This document shows positions 54,228-63,967 of a stretch of DNA of 64,000 bases, in pieces. The stretch comes from Lentzea sp. NEAU-D7 (GTDB lineage Bacteria > Actinomycetota > Actinomycetes > Mycobacteriales > Pseudonocardiaceae): contig NZ_JAPJDL010000009.1 in the NCBI RefSeq assembly GCF_026242055.1, forward strand, positions 251,390-315,389, read 5' to 3'. The first letter of the stretch is position 1. Every line of letters starts with the position of its first letter. The position numbers were made by a program, and so were the translations under genes. The notes beneath the pieces were generated by a model. It was not told where the DNA came from. It saw only the letters and a list, made by a program, of their open reading frames with translations, and did no database searches.

Positions 54228-55760
54228 TCACCGTCCCGGCTTTCCGTCCAGGTCCTCCTCGGACTCCATGCCGAGCATTTCGTCGAACTCCGCATCAAGG
54301 TCCTCTTCTTCGGCGAGGTCCTCTTCGGCTTCCGGTTCGGCGTCGTCTTCCTCTTCGTCCCCAACGTCTTCGACGTCTTCGGACTCGTCTTCGCCCGGCT
54401 CGTCCTCGTCGTAGTAGTCGTCGTCCTCGAGGTCCTCGTCGACCTCGAACTCGTCGGCGTCCACGACTTCGAGCTGCTCGAACTGGTCGGTGAGCTCGTC
54501 GTCCTCGAACACGACGTCCGGGTCGCCGGCGGTCTCCTCGTCGAAGTCCGGCTCGACGAACTCGGCGTCACCGTCCGCCGCCACGGCCTTCCCGCGGCTG
54601 CCGGCGAGCCAGGCCACCAGTGCACCCGGCACGAGCACCCACAGCGCCACGAGCAGCGCGAGCAGGCCGGCCGGCACCGTCACGGGGTCGAACGCGCCGC
54701 CCGCCAGCCGTCCACCGGCCGTCGCGGCGAGCACGAGGCTGCCGACGCCCGCCGTGATCGCGGCCACCAGCACCGCGCGCAGCCGCGAGGTCGGCCGCTC
54801 GGACACCTTGCGGCAGGTCCAGCCGACCAGAACGCCGATCACCGCGCCGCCCGCCAGCACGGCCGGGCTCCACACGAACTCGTTCTCCGGCATGGCCGCC
54901 AGCAGCGGCACCGGCGGCACCTGGCCACCGACGAACTTCAGCGGCGTGACCACGACCCCGCCCATCGAGAAGCCCGCGCCCACGACGTACGAGAAGCCCG
55001 CGATGATCGCGTTCGGCAGGTAGCCGAGGCAGAGCAGGAACACGCCGAGGCCGACGCCGAACGACGGACCGGCTCCCGCGAAGAGCTCACCGGTGCGCGG
55101 CCACGAGGCCGCGAGACCGCCCGCCACCGCCAGTGCGCCAACGCTGACCAGCGCGAACAACGCCATGACGCCGGCACGCAGTCCGTGCAGCGCCACCGGG
55201 TCGAGCTTGTCGAACACCACCTCGTACAGGCCGCATCGGCGGGCGACGCCGATGGTGGCCGCGAGACCGGACACCGCCGCACACCCGAAGAACGCCACGG
55301 CCGGCGTGGCACGCACGACACCGTCGCCCATCACCAGCGCGATCGCGCCGCCGACGATCGCGTGCGATCCGGCGATGCTGAGCACCACGCCTCGGGCCTG
55401 CAGCGGTTCGTAGAGGCCCAGGCGGTCGGCGGTACCCGCGGCGGTGCGGGCGACCAGCAGCATCAGCAGCGCGGTGGGCAGCAACGGCAGCACGCCGAGC
55501 TGGCCCGAGTCGAAGCGCAACGGCACGTGGTGCGCCGCCAGCCAGGCGGGCGCGGCGGCGCTGAGCACCCCCGACGTGGAGAAGTCGGCGTACGTGGCCG
55601 TCGCGGAGACCAGCGCGAGGACCGCGGCGACCGCGGCGTATCCGACGACCACCGATCCGACCGCGGCGGCGACGAGCACGCGCATGCGTTCGGACCGCGA
55701 GAACTCCGGTGGGCGCACGGTGTTGACCTCGCGGGTCACATCGCGTTGCAGCACGGGCAC
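54228..55760 (-). CDS. perM: PerM-like (DUF6350) membrane protein with acidic tail
   Basis: A 510-residue protein with about ten transmembrane helices over residues 25-400, followed by a tail of about 110 residues made mostly of Asp and Glu. It sits next to purN, the same position as Rv0955 (PerM, a cell-division protein) in M. tuberculosis, and matches the DUF6350 type. A role in division is carried over from that homologue. The start is the GTG at 55760, close behind GTGGAGAA. Confidence 0.8.
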   Translation of the reverse strand: MPVLQRDVTREVNTVRPPEFSRSERMRVLVAAAVGSVVVGYAAVAAVLALVSATATYADFSTSGVLSAAAPAWLAAHHVPLRFDSGQLGVLPLLPTALLMLLVARTAAGTADRLGLYEPLQARGVVLSIAGSHAIVGGAIALVMGDGVVRATPAVAFFGCAAVSGLAATIGVARRCGLYEVVFDKLDPVALHGLRAGVMALFALVSVGALAVAGGLAASWPRTGELFAGAGPSFGVGLGVFLLCLGYLPNAIIAGFSYVVGAGFSMGGVVVTPLKFVGGQVPPVPLLAAMPENEFVWSPAVLAGGAVIGVLVGWTCRKVSERPTSRLRAVLVAAITAGVGSLVLAATAGGRLAGGAFDPVTVPAGLLALLVALWVLVPGALVAWLAGSRGKAVAADGDAEFVEPDFDEETAGDPDVVFEDDELTDQFEQLEVVDADEFEVDEDLEDDDYYDEDEPGEDESEDVEDVGDEEEDDAEPEAEEDLAEEEDLDAEFDEMLGMESEEDLDGKPGR

Positions 55761-55819
55761 TTCTCCACTGTGTCAGGCCGGCTGGGCCAATCAGGGCAGG
55801 CACGCCGGGTCATACGACA

Positions 55820-55849
55820 GGGGTGGCACCGGATAACCGGCACCACCCC
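55820..55849 (-). terminator. hairpin after the DUF5336 gene
   Basis: Stem GGGGTGG..CCGG/CCGG..CCACCCC with a central mismatch and a short ATAA loop, lying 23 bp after the DUF5336 stop. No U-tract is present. Confidence 0.5.
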
Positions 55850-55872
55850 TGAGGTCGAACGGTGTGCGGACC

Positions 55873-56595
55873 TTACTGCTGCGGTCCGCCGAAGCCGCCG
55901 GGCGGCGTGCCCGGCGAGCCGAACTGGCCCGGCTGCGGCATGAAGCTGGTCTGCTGCGGCGGCTGCCCCGGCTGTGCGGGCTGCTGCGGCTGCTGGCCGA
56001 ACTGCTGCTGCTGGCCGAACGACGGCTGCTGCTGCGGGGCCTGCTGCTGCGGGAACGCACCGGACTGCGGGTGCTGCTGACCCTGCTGCGGGAACGCACC
56101 GGACTGCGGGTTCCAGCCACCCGGCTGGCCCTGGTTCGGATGTCCGGCGTACGGGTTCGCCGGCTTCGGCTCGAACTTGACGATGCCCTCGGCGAGCAGG
56201 AACGCGAGCACGACCGCGGCCGTCTCGAGCAGCGCGACGATGAGCAGGACGATGTCGAGGCCCTGCACCGACGGCGACTTGATGATGCCCTGCAGCTGCA
56301 GCAGCGTCTGCACGGCCGCCAGGACGGCGGCGACCGGGACGAAGCCCTTCGGCGTGTTGGGGAGCACCGAGAGGCCGGCGAGCAGGCCCGCGGCGAGCAG
56401 GTACGTCACGTTGCCGCTGACGTCGTCGGCGAACGCGACGAGGTACGCCACGAGGCCGAGACCCGCCGCGACGAGCGGGAGGATCAGGGCCAGGTTGATG
56501 TTGTTGGCGCCGGCGGCCCCGTGGGCCGGCGGCGGTGCCTGGTGCTGTGCCGGACCCGGCGGCTGCTGTTGGGGTGCGCCGTAAGGCACGGACAT
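55873..56595 (-). CDS. DUF5336 membrane protein with Pro/Gln-rich tail
   Basis: A 240-residue protein with four transmembrane helices (about residues 32-145) and a long Gln/Pro/Gly-rich C-terminal tail that contains two copies of PQSGAFPQQ. It corresponds in position and type to Rv0954, related to a 34-kDa mycobacterial antigen. Function is unknown. The ATG is preceded by GGAGGAGACC. Confidence 0.82.
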   Translation of the reverse strand: MSVPYGAPQQQPPGPAQHQAPPPAHGAAGANNINLALILPLVAAGLGLVAYLVAFADDVSGNVTYLLAAGLLAGLSVLPNTPKGFVPVAAVLAAVQTLLQLQGIIKSPSVQGLDIVLLIVALLETAAVVLAFLLAEGIVKFEPKPANPYAGHPNQGQPGGWNPQSGAFPQQGQQHPQSGAFPQQQAPQQQPSFGQQQQFGQQPQQPAQPGQPPQQTSFMPQPGQFGSPGTPPGGFGGPQQ

Positions 56596-56725
56596 GTCGA
56601 GGTCTCCTCCTCAAACCAGGGTGCGTCGCGAGACGCTAACTGATGCGTTGCTCAGACGGTGACCGGCGCACGCCGGTTCCGCCATCCGAGCGACGTCCAG
56701 CCTCCAAAAGTACTCTGCCCCCGAA

Positions 56726-56778
56726 CGCACGCGGGGACCTTTCGTACTCAATGTCGGTACGAAAGGTCCCCGCGTGCG
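56726..56778 (-). terminator. 22-bp perfect hairpin after sucD, no U-tract
   Basis: Two perfect 22-bp arms (56726-56747 and 56757-56778) with a 9-nt loop, 30 bp beyond the sucD stop. The absence of a T-run fits I-shaped actinobacterial terminators. Confidence 0.75.
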
Positions 56779-56808
56779 GTCAGCACTCCCTGAGAGCGGA
56801 GCCGTGGG

Positions 56809-57696
56809 TCAGAGACCCTGCATGATCTCGCGCATCAGGTCGGCGGTCTCGGACGGCGTCTTGCCGACCTTGACACCGGCGGCCTCGAGGGCCTCCTTCT
56901 TCGCCTGCGCGGTGCCCGCCGAGCCCGAGACGATGGCGCCGGCGTGGCCCATGGTCTTGCCCTCGGGGGCGGTGAAGCCCGCGACGTAGCCGACGACCGG
57001 CTTGGTCACGTTCTCCTTGATGTACGCGGCCGCGCGCTCCTCGGCGTCGCCACCGATCTCACCGATCATCACGATTGCGACGGTCTCCTCGTCGGCCTCG
57101 AAGGCCTCCAGGGCGTCGATGTGCGTGGTGCCGATGATCGGGTCGCCACCGATGCCGATCGCGGTGGAGAAACCGAAGTCCCGCAGCTCGTGCATCATCT
57201 GGTAGGTCAGCGTGCCCGACTTCGACACGAGGCCGATCTTGCCGCTGCCCGCGATGTTCGCGGGGATGATGCCGGCGTTCGACTTGCCGGGGCTGATGAT
57301 GCCGGGGCAGTTCGGGCCGATGATGCGGGTCTTGTGGCCCGTCGCGACGGCGTGCGCCCAGAAGTAGGCGGTGTCGTGCACCGGGATGCCCTCGGTGATG
57401 ACGACGGCCAGCTCGATCTCGGCGTCGATCGCCTCGATCACGGCGGCCTTCGAGAAGGCCGGCGGGACGAAGATCACGGTCACGTTCGCGCCGGTGGCCT
57501 CCATGGCCTCCTTGACGGTGCCGAAGACCGGGAGGACGGTGCCGTCGAAGTCGACCTTCTCGCCCGCCTTGCGCGGGTTCACGCCACCGACGATGTTCGT
57601 GCCGGACGCGAGCATGCGCTTGGTGTGCTTGGTGCCCTCGGCACCGGTCATGCCCTGGACGATGACCTTGCTGTTCTCGTTGAGGAAGATAGCCAT
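56809..57696 (-). CDS. sucD: succinyl-CoA synthetase alpha subunit
   Basis: Forms succinate and a nucleoside triphosphate from succinyl-CoA with SucC. The 295-residue protein has the CoA-binding [31 protein letters not shown], and the phosphorylated His in GHAGAIVSG. It starts 5 nt after the sucC stop, so the two are cotranscribed. Confidence 0.97.
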   Translation of the reverse strand: MAIFLNENSKVIVQGMTGAEGTKHTKRMLASGTNIVGGVNPRKAGEKVDFDGTVLPVFGTVKEAMEATGANVTVIFVPPAFSKAAVIEAIDAEIELAVVITEGIPVHDTAYFWAHAVATGHKTRIIGPNCPGIISPGKSNAGIIPANIAGSGKIGLVSKSGTLTYQMMHELRDFGFSTAIGIGGDPIIGTTHIDALEAFEADEETVAIVMIGEIGGDAEERAAAYIKENVTKPVVGYVAGFTAPEGKTMGHAGAIVSGSAGTAQAKKEALEAAGVKVGKTPSETADLMREIMQGL

Positions 57697-57701
57697 CTGA
57701 C

Positions 57702-58868
57702 TCAGACCCCCGCAGCCGCGAGCTCGGCGGCCTTGGCGGCCGCGTTGTCCATCGTGTCGACAACGGTCACCAGCGGGTGGTTGGCCTCGGCGAGAATCGC
57801 GCGGCCCTCCTCCACGTTGTTGCCGTCGAGGCGGACGACGAGCGGCTTGGTGGCCGAGTCGCCGAGGATCTCCAGCGCCTTCACGATGCCGTTGGCGACG
57901 GCGTCGCAGGCGGTGATGCCGCCGAAGACGTTGACGAAGACCGAGCGGACGGCCTCGTCGCCGAGGATGACGTCCAGGCCGTTGGCCATGACCTCGGCGG
58001 ACGCGCCGCCACCGATGTCGAGGAAGTTCGCGGGCTTCACGCCGTACTGCTCACCGGCGTACGCGACGACGTCCAGCGTCGACATCACGAGACCGGCACC
58101 GTTGCCGATGATGCCCACCTCGCCGTCGAGCTTGACGTAGTTGAGGCCCTTCTCCTTGGCCTTCGCCTCGAGGGGGTTCTCCGCCGCCTTGTCGACCAGC
58201 TCGGCGTGCGCCGGGTGGCGGAAGTCGGCGTTCTCGTCGAGCGTGACCTTGCCGTCGAGCGCGACGATCTTGTCCTGCGGGTCGCGGACCAGCGGGTTGA
58301 CCTCGACGAGCGTGGCGTCCTCCGCGACGAAGGTCTCCCACAGCTTGACGATGACGTCGACGACCTGGTCCTTGACCTCGGCCGGGAAGTTCGCGGCGTC
58401 CGCGATCTCCTCGGCCTTGGCCGCGTCGACGCCCTGGATGGCGTCGATGGCGATCTTCGCGAGGGCCTCGGGCTTGGTCGCGGCGACCTCCTCGATGTCC
58501 ATGCCGCCCTCGACGCTCGCCATGGCGAGGAAGGTGCGGTTGGCGCGGTCGAGCAGGAAGGAGAAGTAGTACTCCTCCGCGATGTCGGAGGCGGGCGTCA
58601 CCAGAACGCGGTGAACGATGTGCCCCTTGATGTCGAGGCCGAGGATGGCCTTGGCCTTCTCCTCGGTCTCCTCGGCGGTGGAAGCGAGCTTCACACCACC
58701 GGCCTTGCCGCGGCCGCCGGTCTTGACCTGGGCCTTGACGACGACGGCCTGGCCGAACTTCGCGGCGATGGCCTTGGCGTCTTCGGGGTTGGTAGCCACA
58801 TCGCCCGGCAGTACCGGGACGCCGTGGGCGGCGAAGAGGTCCTTCGCCTGGTACTCGTACAGGTCCAC
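57702..58868 (-). CDS. sucC: succinyl-CoA synthetase beta subunit
   Basis: Nucleotide-binding partner of SucD; 388 aa. The ATP-grasp domain begins [19 protein letters not shown] and includes [18 protein letters not shown], and the C-terminal flavodoxin-like part has [10 protein letters not shown]. The GTG at 58868 follows AGGAG by 6 nt. The 208-bp upstream region to 59076 holds the promoter and no gene. Confidence 0.97.
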   Translation of the reverse strand: MDLYEYQAKDLFAAHGVPVLPGDVATNPEDAKAIAAKFGQAVVVKAQVKTGGRGKAGGVKLASTAEETEEKAKAILGLDIKGHIVHRVLVTPASDIAEEYYFSFLLDRANRTFLAMASVEGGMDIEEVAATKPEALAKIAIDAIQGVDAAKAEEIADAANFPAEVKDQVVDVIVKLWETFVAEDATLVEVNPLVRDPQDKIVALDGKVTLDENADFRHPAHAELVDKAAENPLEAKAKEKGLNYVKLDGEVGIIGNGAGLVMSTLDVVAYAGEQYGVKPANFLDIGGGASAEVMANGLDVILGDEAVRSVFVNVFGGITACDAVANGIVKALEILGDSATKPLVVRLDGNNVEEGRAILAEANHPLVTVVDTMDNAAAKAAELAAAGV

Positions 58869-59076
58869 TCGGGTCTCCTGCGACGTCGGTGTCGGAACAC
58901 CGCGCCTGGGTGGTCCTCAAGGGGCCAAGCGAACCCACTTGACGCGGCTGGGCCCAGACACTATCGAGCTGCAGGTACCGCTCGCACGCCACCACCGGTG
59001 AGGTCGGTCTCAACTGCGGTGAGGTCGATCACGCGCACGCTCACGTCGCGGGAGAACGCGCGTTCCAGGACACGTT

Positions 59077-60756
59077 TCAGCGGGTCGCGCGAGCTCCCGC
59101 CAAGCCGGCCGCGACCAGCAGAGCCGCGAGGGACGCCAGCGCGAGCCAGGTGCCGGGCGCGGCCACCGCTCCTTCCACCCGGTCGCCGGTCAGGGGCAGC
59201 TCCAACGCGCGCACGCCGAGCAGCAGGGCCAGGCCGGCGAGCGCGGCGGCACCGCGAGCGGGCCTCGACCTGAACACCAGCACGAGGTTGATGATCAGCA
59301 CGATGAGGGAGATCAGCAGCGTCCAGGAGACCGCCGGGTCGGTGTCGGGCACCAGGCTCGGCGACGTGTACCTGTCGCCGCGCGTGGTCGGCAGGACGAA
59401 GGCTCCCACCGCGAAGAGCCCGGCGAGCAGCACGGCGCCCAGCTCGGCCACCGGCGTCTGCTCCCGCTCGAGCTCCCCGGCGTTCTCCCGCTCGACCGCG
59501 GCCGCGAGACCCGTGCAGGCCAGGGCCAGCAGGCCGAGCGGCAGCTCGACGATCATCAGCCAGAAGCCCGCACCCGGCTGCGCGACGCCCGCCTGACTCG
59601 CCGCCAGCACCGACTCGGTGGTGCCCGCCGCGGCGAGCTGCATGGCGAGGAACCCGCCCACCAGCGCCGGACGCACCACGGCCGCGGCGGACGGCACGAA
59701 CATGAGGAGTCCGAGCACTCCGAACGCGAGTCCGGCCACCCACAGCAGGTTCACGGCCGCCAGGTCGGGCACCGTGCCGCCCGTGGTGAGGGTGAGCTGC
59801 GGGAGCAGCGCGCCGACGAGCATCGCCGCGGCGGCGGCGACGGCGAGGGCACCCGAGATGACGTGCATGCGCCGCAGCGTCGGCAGGGCCGGATCGCGCG
59901 TCTCGTCGCGCTCCCCGCGCAACACCCGCAGGGCGCGGCCCTGCAGCGGGGTGCCGAGCAGCAGGATCGCGGCGACCAGCGCGGTCACCGGACCCGAGCT
60001 GATGCTCAGGCCCGGGGCGAGGGTGCCGGCCGCGAGCCACGGCACCACGACGGCGAGGAGGGCCAGCGTCACGCCGATCGTGCCGCCCTGCCGGGTGTCC
60101 GGGTCGGGCGAGGTGGCCGAGAGCGCGGTGGCGAGGGGGACGGCGAGCGCGATGAGCAGACCGCCGGTGAGGCCGAGCACCGGCAGGTCCCACGGACCCC
60201 GGTCGAGCTGGAACGGGTCGGACGAGACGAACGGCTTGCCCAGCAACCCGATCCCGGCCACCGCGGCGATCAGCACCGGGAAGCCCACCAGGGTCGGCGG
60301 CTCCGACTCGTCCGCGGGCATGCCGGCGCGTCCGGCCGCGAGCGCTCCACCGGCGATCACCAGCAGGTGGCCCGCGACCAGCAGCCACACCCCCGCCGAC
60401 GGCGTGACCGCGAGCAGGGTGGTCGGCCGGAGCAGTTCGGGGCGGGCCACGTCCATCGGCTCGAGGGCGACGAGCAGGTCGCTCAGCAGCCGGCCGACCG
60501 CGAAGACGCCGACGGCCGCGAGCAGCCCCGCCGCCACGAACGGGCGGCCGCGCATCAGCAGCACACCCGCGACGACCGGCGGCAACAGCGCCAGCAGTGC
60601 GAGCAGGGGCCACGACGTGAAAGCGGGTTCGGCGCCGTCGACCACGCCGAGCAGCGGGCCGGCGATCAGCAGGAGCGAGCCTGCCGCGGCGAGGGCCCAC
60701 GACGTGCGCAACCTGGCGGCCGCGGGGGTCTGGTTCTCGAGCTCGGTGCGAGTCAT
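59077..60756 (-). CDS. large multi-pass membrane protein
   Basis: A 559-residue protein with about 13-14 hydrophobic segments and no recognised enzymatic motif. Short polar loops contain SSDPFQLDRGPWD and RGDRYTSPSLVPDTD. Actinobacterial proteins of this type are unnamed. The ATG at 60756 is preferred over the frame start at 60864 because a TAGGTT box lies 8 nt upstream and the protein then begins MTRTELENQ. Confidence 0.75.
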   Translation of the reverse strand: MTRTELENQTPAAARLRTSWALAAAGSLLLIAGPLLGVVDGAEPAFTSWPLLALLALLPPVVAGVLLMRGRPFVAAGLLAAVGVFAVGRLLSDLLVALEPMDVARPELLRPTTLLAVTPSAGVWLLVAGHLLVIAGGALAAGRAGMPADESEPPTLVGFPVLIAAVAGIGLLGKPFVSSDPFQLDRGPWDLPVLGLTGGLLIALAVPLATALSATSPDPDTRQGGTIGVTLALLAVVVPWLAAGTLAPGLSISSGPVTALVAAILLLGTPLQGRALRVLRGERDETRDPALPTLRRMHVISGALAVAAAAAMLVGALLPQLTLTTGGTVPDLAAVNLLWVAGLAFGVLGLLMFVPSAAAVVRPALVGGFLAMQLAAAGTTESVLAASQAGVAQPGAGFWLMIVELPLGLLALACTGLAAAVERENAGELEREQTPVAELGAVLLAGLFAVGAFVLPTTRGDRYTSPSLVPDTDPAVSWTLLISLIVLIINLVLVFRSRPARGAAALAGLALLLGVRALELPLTGDRVEGAVAAPGTWLALASLAALLVAAGLAGARATR

Positions 60757-60764
60757 CGCGGGCG

Positions 60765-60770
60765 AACCTA
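60765..60770 (-). promoter_or_regulatory. probable -10 box (TAGGTT) of membrane-protein gene, leaderless
   Basis: TAGGTT lies 8 nt before the ATG at 60756 with no Shine-Dalgarno sequence. Confidence 0.4.
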
Positions 60771-60909
60771 GCAAGACCCGTGTGTGGCCGGGTGTGGCCC
60801 GTGCGTCGCCGTCTGCGGCCCTGGATGGCCAGTTGTGGCCAATCAAGACGAAATTCGTTCGCATGTGGAAAACAGTCGCCGGGTACTCCTAGCCGGTGAC
60901 TTCATCACT

Positions 60910-60915
60910 TACCGT
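60910..60915 (+). promoter_or_regulatory. probable -10 box (TACCGT) of hydrolase gene, leaderless
   Basis: TACCGT lies 7 nt before the ATG at 60923 with no Shine-Dalgarno sequence; it argues against the GTG at 60896 as start. Confidence 0.4.
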
Positions 60916-60922
60916 CGCTCAC

Positions 60923-61903
60923 ATGAGCGAGAGCGGCCGGTCGTGGATCACGCGTCTGACTGACGCGGCTCTCGACCGCGCCGGCTGGGGCGTCCACACC
61001 GCCCGGGACGTCGCGGAGGAAGTGAAGGTCGCGCTGCGGGCGATGGCCTCGCCCGGCGGCGTGCGCGGGGTCGCGATGGAAGCGGCCTGGCTGACGGCCC
61101 ACGCGGTGCTCTACCCGTGGGGCGCGATCACCGAGCAGCTGCGGCCGGACGGCCAGTACCGGCACTACCGCACCGACGTCCTGCCACCCCGCCAGCGAGG
61201 GCTGGTGGTTTCGGCGATGGACGCGGCGGGCACCCCGATCGTGTTGGTGCATGGCATCGGGGACAACCGCTCCGCCTTCGCGGTGCTGTCGGGGGCGCTG
61301 CGAAGGCGGGGCTTCGGGGTGGTTCACGCCATCAACTACAGCGTGCTGACGGCGTTGACCGGTGACGTCCGCCGTTCGGCCGCCCTGCTGGGCGCGCACA
61401 TCGAGCGCATCTGCGAGCAGACCGGCTCCGATCAGGTGCACGTGGTCGGCCATTCGCTGGGCGGGCTCATCGCCAGGTACTACGTGCAACGACTGCACGG
61501 CGACGCACGCGTGCGCTCACTCGTCACTCTGGGTACACCGCACAACGGCACACTTGCCGCCTATTTGCTGCCCACGCCGCTGACCCGGCAGTTGAGGCCC
61601 GGCTCGGAGCTGCTCGCGGAGCTCGCCGAGCCCTGCCGGCCGTGCCGCACGCGCTTCGTCGTGGTCTGGTCCGAGATGGATCAGGTCATCGTCCCCCAGC
61701 GCAACGCCCGGCTGGAGCACTCTTCATTACTCGTCGAAGAGCACCAGATACGTGATTCAGGTCACCTGTCTTTGCCGGTTGACACGAGGACGCTTCACGT
61801 AGTTGTGACGGCCATCACCCGATCGGATGACTTGTCAACTCACCCCATCGCCGCTGGCGGTGAGGCGTGTCGGCCGTCTCAGGTCACCGATGGTCACAGT
61901 TGA
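60923..61903 (+). CDS. alpha/beta-hydrolase, lipase-like
   Basis: A 326-residue serine hydrolase. VLVHGIGDN marks the oxyanion region near residue 110, and VVGHSLGGLIARYYV holds the nucleophile Ser near residue 175. Asp and His candidates are in WSEMDQVI and DSGHLSL. The organisation resembles triacylglycerol lipases/esterases. No signal peptide is seen. The next gene is a wall hydrolase, but the two are separated by 208 bp. Confidence 0.83.
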   Translation: MSESGRSWITRLTDAALDRAGWGVHTARDVAEEVKVALRAMASPGGVRGVAMEAAWLTAHAVLYPWGAITEQLRPDGQYRHYRTDVLPPRQRGLVVSAMDAAGTPIVLVHGIGDNRSAFAVLSGALRRRGFGVVHAINYSVLTALTGDVRRSAALLGAHIERICEQTGSDQVHVVGHSLGGLIARYYVQRLHGDARVRSLVTLGTPHNGTLAAYLLPTPLTRQLRPGSELLAELAEPCRPCRTRFVVVWSEMDQVIVPQRNARLEHSSLLVEEHQIRDSGHLSLPVDTRTLHVVVTAITRSDDLSTHPIAAGGEACRPSQVTDGHS

Positions 61904-62111
61904 CAGATGAAACCTGCAGGTTGCCGCCCGTTGGAGGGACATAACGAACTGGGGTTTGCCCTCCGAGGCTTCCCGCCGTTATCGTCCCCCGGTCCGTTGT
62001 CACGGTCTGATCACAGAAGGACACCGAGTCAGAACCCCGAATCCTGACTCACCGGGAATCCCCCGCCCGGCGTCCACCCGATCAGGCTCCCCGAAGGCGG
62101 AAGGGCAAGCT
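61904..62111 (+). promoter_or_regulatory. leader region of the M23 peptidase gene with GAGTCAG hairpin
   Basis: A perfect 7-bp stem GAGTCAG/CTGACTC (62026-62032 and 62044-62050) with an 11-nt loop lies 62 bp before the start. Actinobacterial wall hydrolase genes often have c-di-AMP riboswitches, but the rest of that consensus is not recognised here. Confidence 0.3.
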
Positions 62112-62900
62112 TTGAGTCACCACCGCTCCCCCGGCGGCCATGAACGCAGTGCTGCGCTTGAAGAGGCAGTCGACCGCGCCACCACGCGCACGGTCAGCTC
62201 TCACCGGCTCCCCCCGCCACCGTCGGCGCTTCGCGGACGCATCGTCGTCGCCGCCGTCGCAGTAGGCGCGTTCGCAGCAGCAGGCGCAGGCCAGATCGGC
62301 CAGGCCGCCGCGGACGACAGCAAGGACGTCCAGCTCGCCAACCACGCCGACGGCGCCGCCACCTTCGACGGCATGGGCGGCGACACCGCCTCCGCGCCGC
62401 AGATCCTGGCGGTCTCCAAGACCACGGCAGAGGGTTCCGCGGAAGCCGCCAAGCTCCTGCGCAGCCAGCAGCTCACCACCGAGCGCGAGGCCGTCGAGGC
62501 CGAGAAGAAGCGCCCGAAGTTCTTCCGCCCCGCCGCCGGCGAGTTCACCTCCGGCTACGGCGGCCGCTGGGGCACCATGCACCTCGGCATCGACATCGCC
62601 GGCCCCATCGGCACCCCGATCGTCTCCGCCGCGGACGGCGTGATCATCGAAGCGGGCCCCGCGTCCGGCTTCGGCCTCTGGGTCCGCGTGCAGCACGCCG
62701 ACGGCACCATCACCGTCTACGGCCACATGGACACGATCGGCGTCCGCGAAGGCCAGCAGGTCAAGGCGGGTCAGCAGATCGCCCGCATGGGCAACCGCGG
62801 CTTCTCCACCGGGCCCCACCTCCACTTCGAGGTCTGGAACCCGGACGGCCAGAAGATCAACCCGCTGACCTGGCTGAACGCCCGCGGCGTGACGGTCTGA
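62112..62900 (+). CDS. M23-family peptidoglycan endopeptidase
   Basis: Exported wall hydrolase of 262 aa. An N-terminal cytoplasmic part, a hydrophobic signal/anchor (GRIVVAAVAVGAFAAAGAG, near residue 43) and a C-terminal LytM/M23 domain are visible. Zinc ligands are in MHLGIDIAGP (HxxxD) and GPHLHFEVW (HxH). The TTG at 62112 is chosen because GGAAGGG lies 6 nt upstream. The homologue Rv0950c lies next to sucC in M. tuberculosis, matching this location. Confidence 0.88.
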   Translation: MSHHRSPGGHERSAALEEAVDRATTRTVSSHRLPPPPSALRGRIVVAAVAVGAFAAAGAGQIGQAAADDSKDVQLANHADGAATFDGMGGDTASAPQILAVSKTTAEGSAEAAKLLRSQQLTTEREAVEAEKKRPKFFRPAAGEFTSGYGGRWGTMHLGIDIAGPIGTPIVSAADGVIIEAGPASGFGLWVRVQHADGTITVYGHMDTIGVREGQQVKAGQQIARMGNRGFSTGPHLHFEVWNPDGQKINPLTWLNARGVTV

Positions 62901-63141
62901 TCCAGATCTCTGGTCCAGTTCTCCGGTTCGGGATTTCTGGAACTACGGCTCAGCAGCTTTCTGACGGTCGTTCCGCGCCTGGCCCACCTCGTGGTGTGGG
63001 TCAGGGTGTTTGAGGCGGCTCAGGAGGCTCGTGTGGCCCAGGAGCCTCTAGCGTCGCTGTAGTCGCGCTCATGCCGGACGGGATCTTTCCTCGGGTACGT
63101 GTCACGGCTTTCGGAGTTGTGGCCCTGGGCGTTACTGCCCG

Positions 63142-63366
63142 CTACAGGTCCGGGCGGGCGAAGTAGGTCGCCGCTGTGCGCCAGACCGAGCACATGTGTT
63201 TGCGCCAGCGCGGGCCGCAGGCCTTGCAGGCCCCGCTCTCCGTTGGTTCGTGGTGGCGCAGCAGCGTGCGCCAGGCTTCGACCAGCCTGATGGTCGCCGG
63301 GGATTCCAGCTGGTCGAGGATTGCGAACACACGTTCGTGCAGGGCGCCGGCCAGTACGTGATCCAA
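63142..63366 (-). CDS. small protein with C-terminal Cys motif
   Basis: A 74-residue protein: an amphipathic helical N-terminal part (HERVFAILDQLESPATIRLV) and a C-terminal CKACGPRWRKHMC segment that may bind zinc. Start TTG at 63366 has GGGAG 8 nt upstream. A promoter-like AAAAATTGTCAG lies 40-65 bp upstream, the same motif as before the TIR gene of the integrative element. This suggests an element-type regulatory or accessory gene. No family name is recognised. Confidence 0.55.
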   Translation of the reverse strand: MDHVLAGALHERVFAILDQLESPATIRLVEAWRTLLRHHEPTESGACKACGPRWRKHMCSVWRTAATYFARPDL

Positions 63367-63405
63367 TTCGAGCTCTCCCGCCGGGGTTGTGGCCTCATGC
63401 GGTTG

Positions 63406-63433
63406 ATGATGCTCCGGGGGTCTGACAATTTTT
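63406..63433 (-). promoter_or_regulatory. promoter-like AAAAATTGTCAG-N10-CATCAT
   Basis: On the minus strand TTGTCA is separated by 11 bp from CATCAT, exactly the arrangement found at 21844-21871 before the TIR gene. It lies 40 bp before the TTG start of the small gene. Confidence 0.45.
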
Positions 63434-63496
63434 GGACGCGGTAGGGCTGACCTGCGTCGATCTTCGGACAGCCTGGGCCATCCGGTGCTGAAGACA

Positions 63497-63534
63497 GTGC
63501 GGCCGGACCGCTCTCCCGTTCGGTCCGGCCGCAC
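63497..63534. terminator. 14-bp perfect hairpin
   Basis: Arms GTGCGGCCGGACCG and its complement with a 10-nt loop. No gene ends clearly next to it, so the terminated transcript is unknown. Confidence 0.55.
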
Positions 63535-63789
63535 TTCGCCGCGAAGTTGGGCCCCCGCCGTCCCTTCGCTCCCCTTCGTCTGCAGGCTGCTCGTTGTGCC
63601 TCGGACCGCCCCGAACGTTCCCTGGCTGTGCTGCTTGCGACACCCACATAGACGTACGTATCGGCCTGCCGTTGCGCTGGTTTTCTGGATTTTTCCGGAT
63701 TTTCTTCTGGGTGGGGGAAGGTGCTGGTCAGCGCGGTGGGGGTGGTCCGGTTTGGGTGGGGATGGTGGGACTTGGGCGTTCCGTAAGTC

Positions 63790-63820
63790 GGGGGTTCCTG
63801 GGGCTCCGCCCCAGACCCCG
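63790..63820. repeat. REP-like hairpin CTGGGGC-TCC-GCCCCAG
   Basis: A 7-bp perfect stem with TCC loop, extended by flanking GGGG/CCCC. The sequence resembles short G/C-rich palindromes scattered between actinomycete genes; copy number cannot be judged from this window. Confidence 0.45.
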
Positions 63821-63967
63821 CCAATCTGATCCGAAGCCGGGTCCACGCCGTGCGCGGGTAGATGGCACGCCTGTTGCGTTGGGCGGAGGCGCGTTGCGTA
63901 GAGGGGCGCGTTGGTGGGGTGGCTTCGTCACGAATCGAGCCAAGAGCGGGCCACATGTGAGTAGGGG

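Noticed and set aside
61904..62111. c-di-AMP (ydaO) riboswitch before the M23 peptidase
   Set aside because: A short CGAATCCTGACTCACCGGG stretch recalls the start of such riboswitches, but the following conserved helices and the closing ACCCGGTAGGCG-type end are not found.
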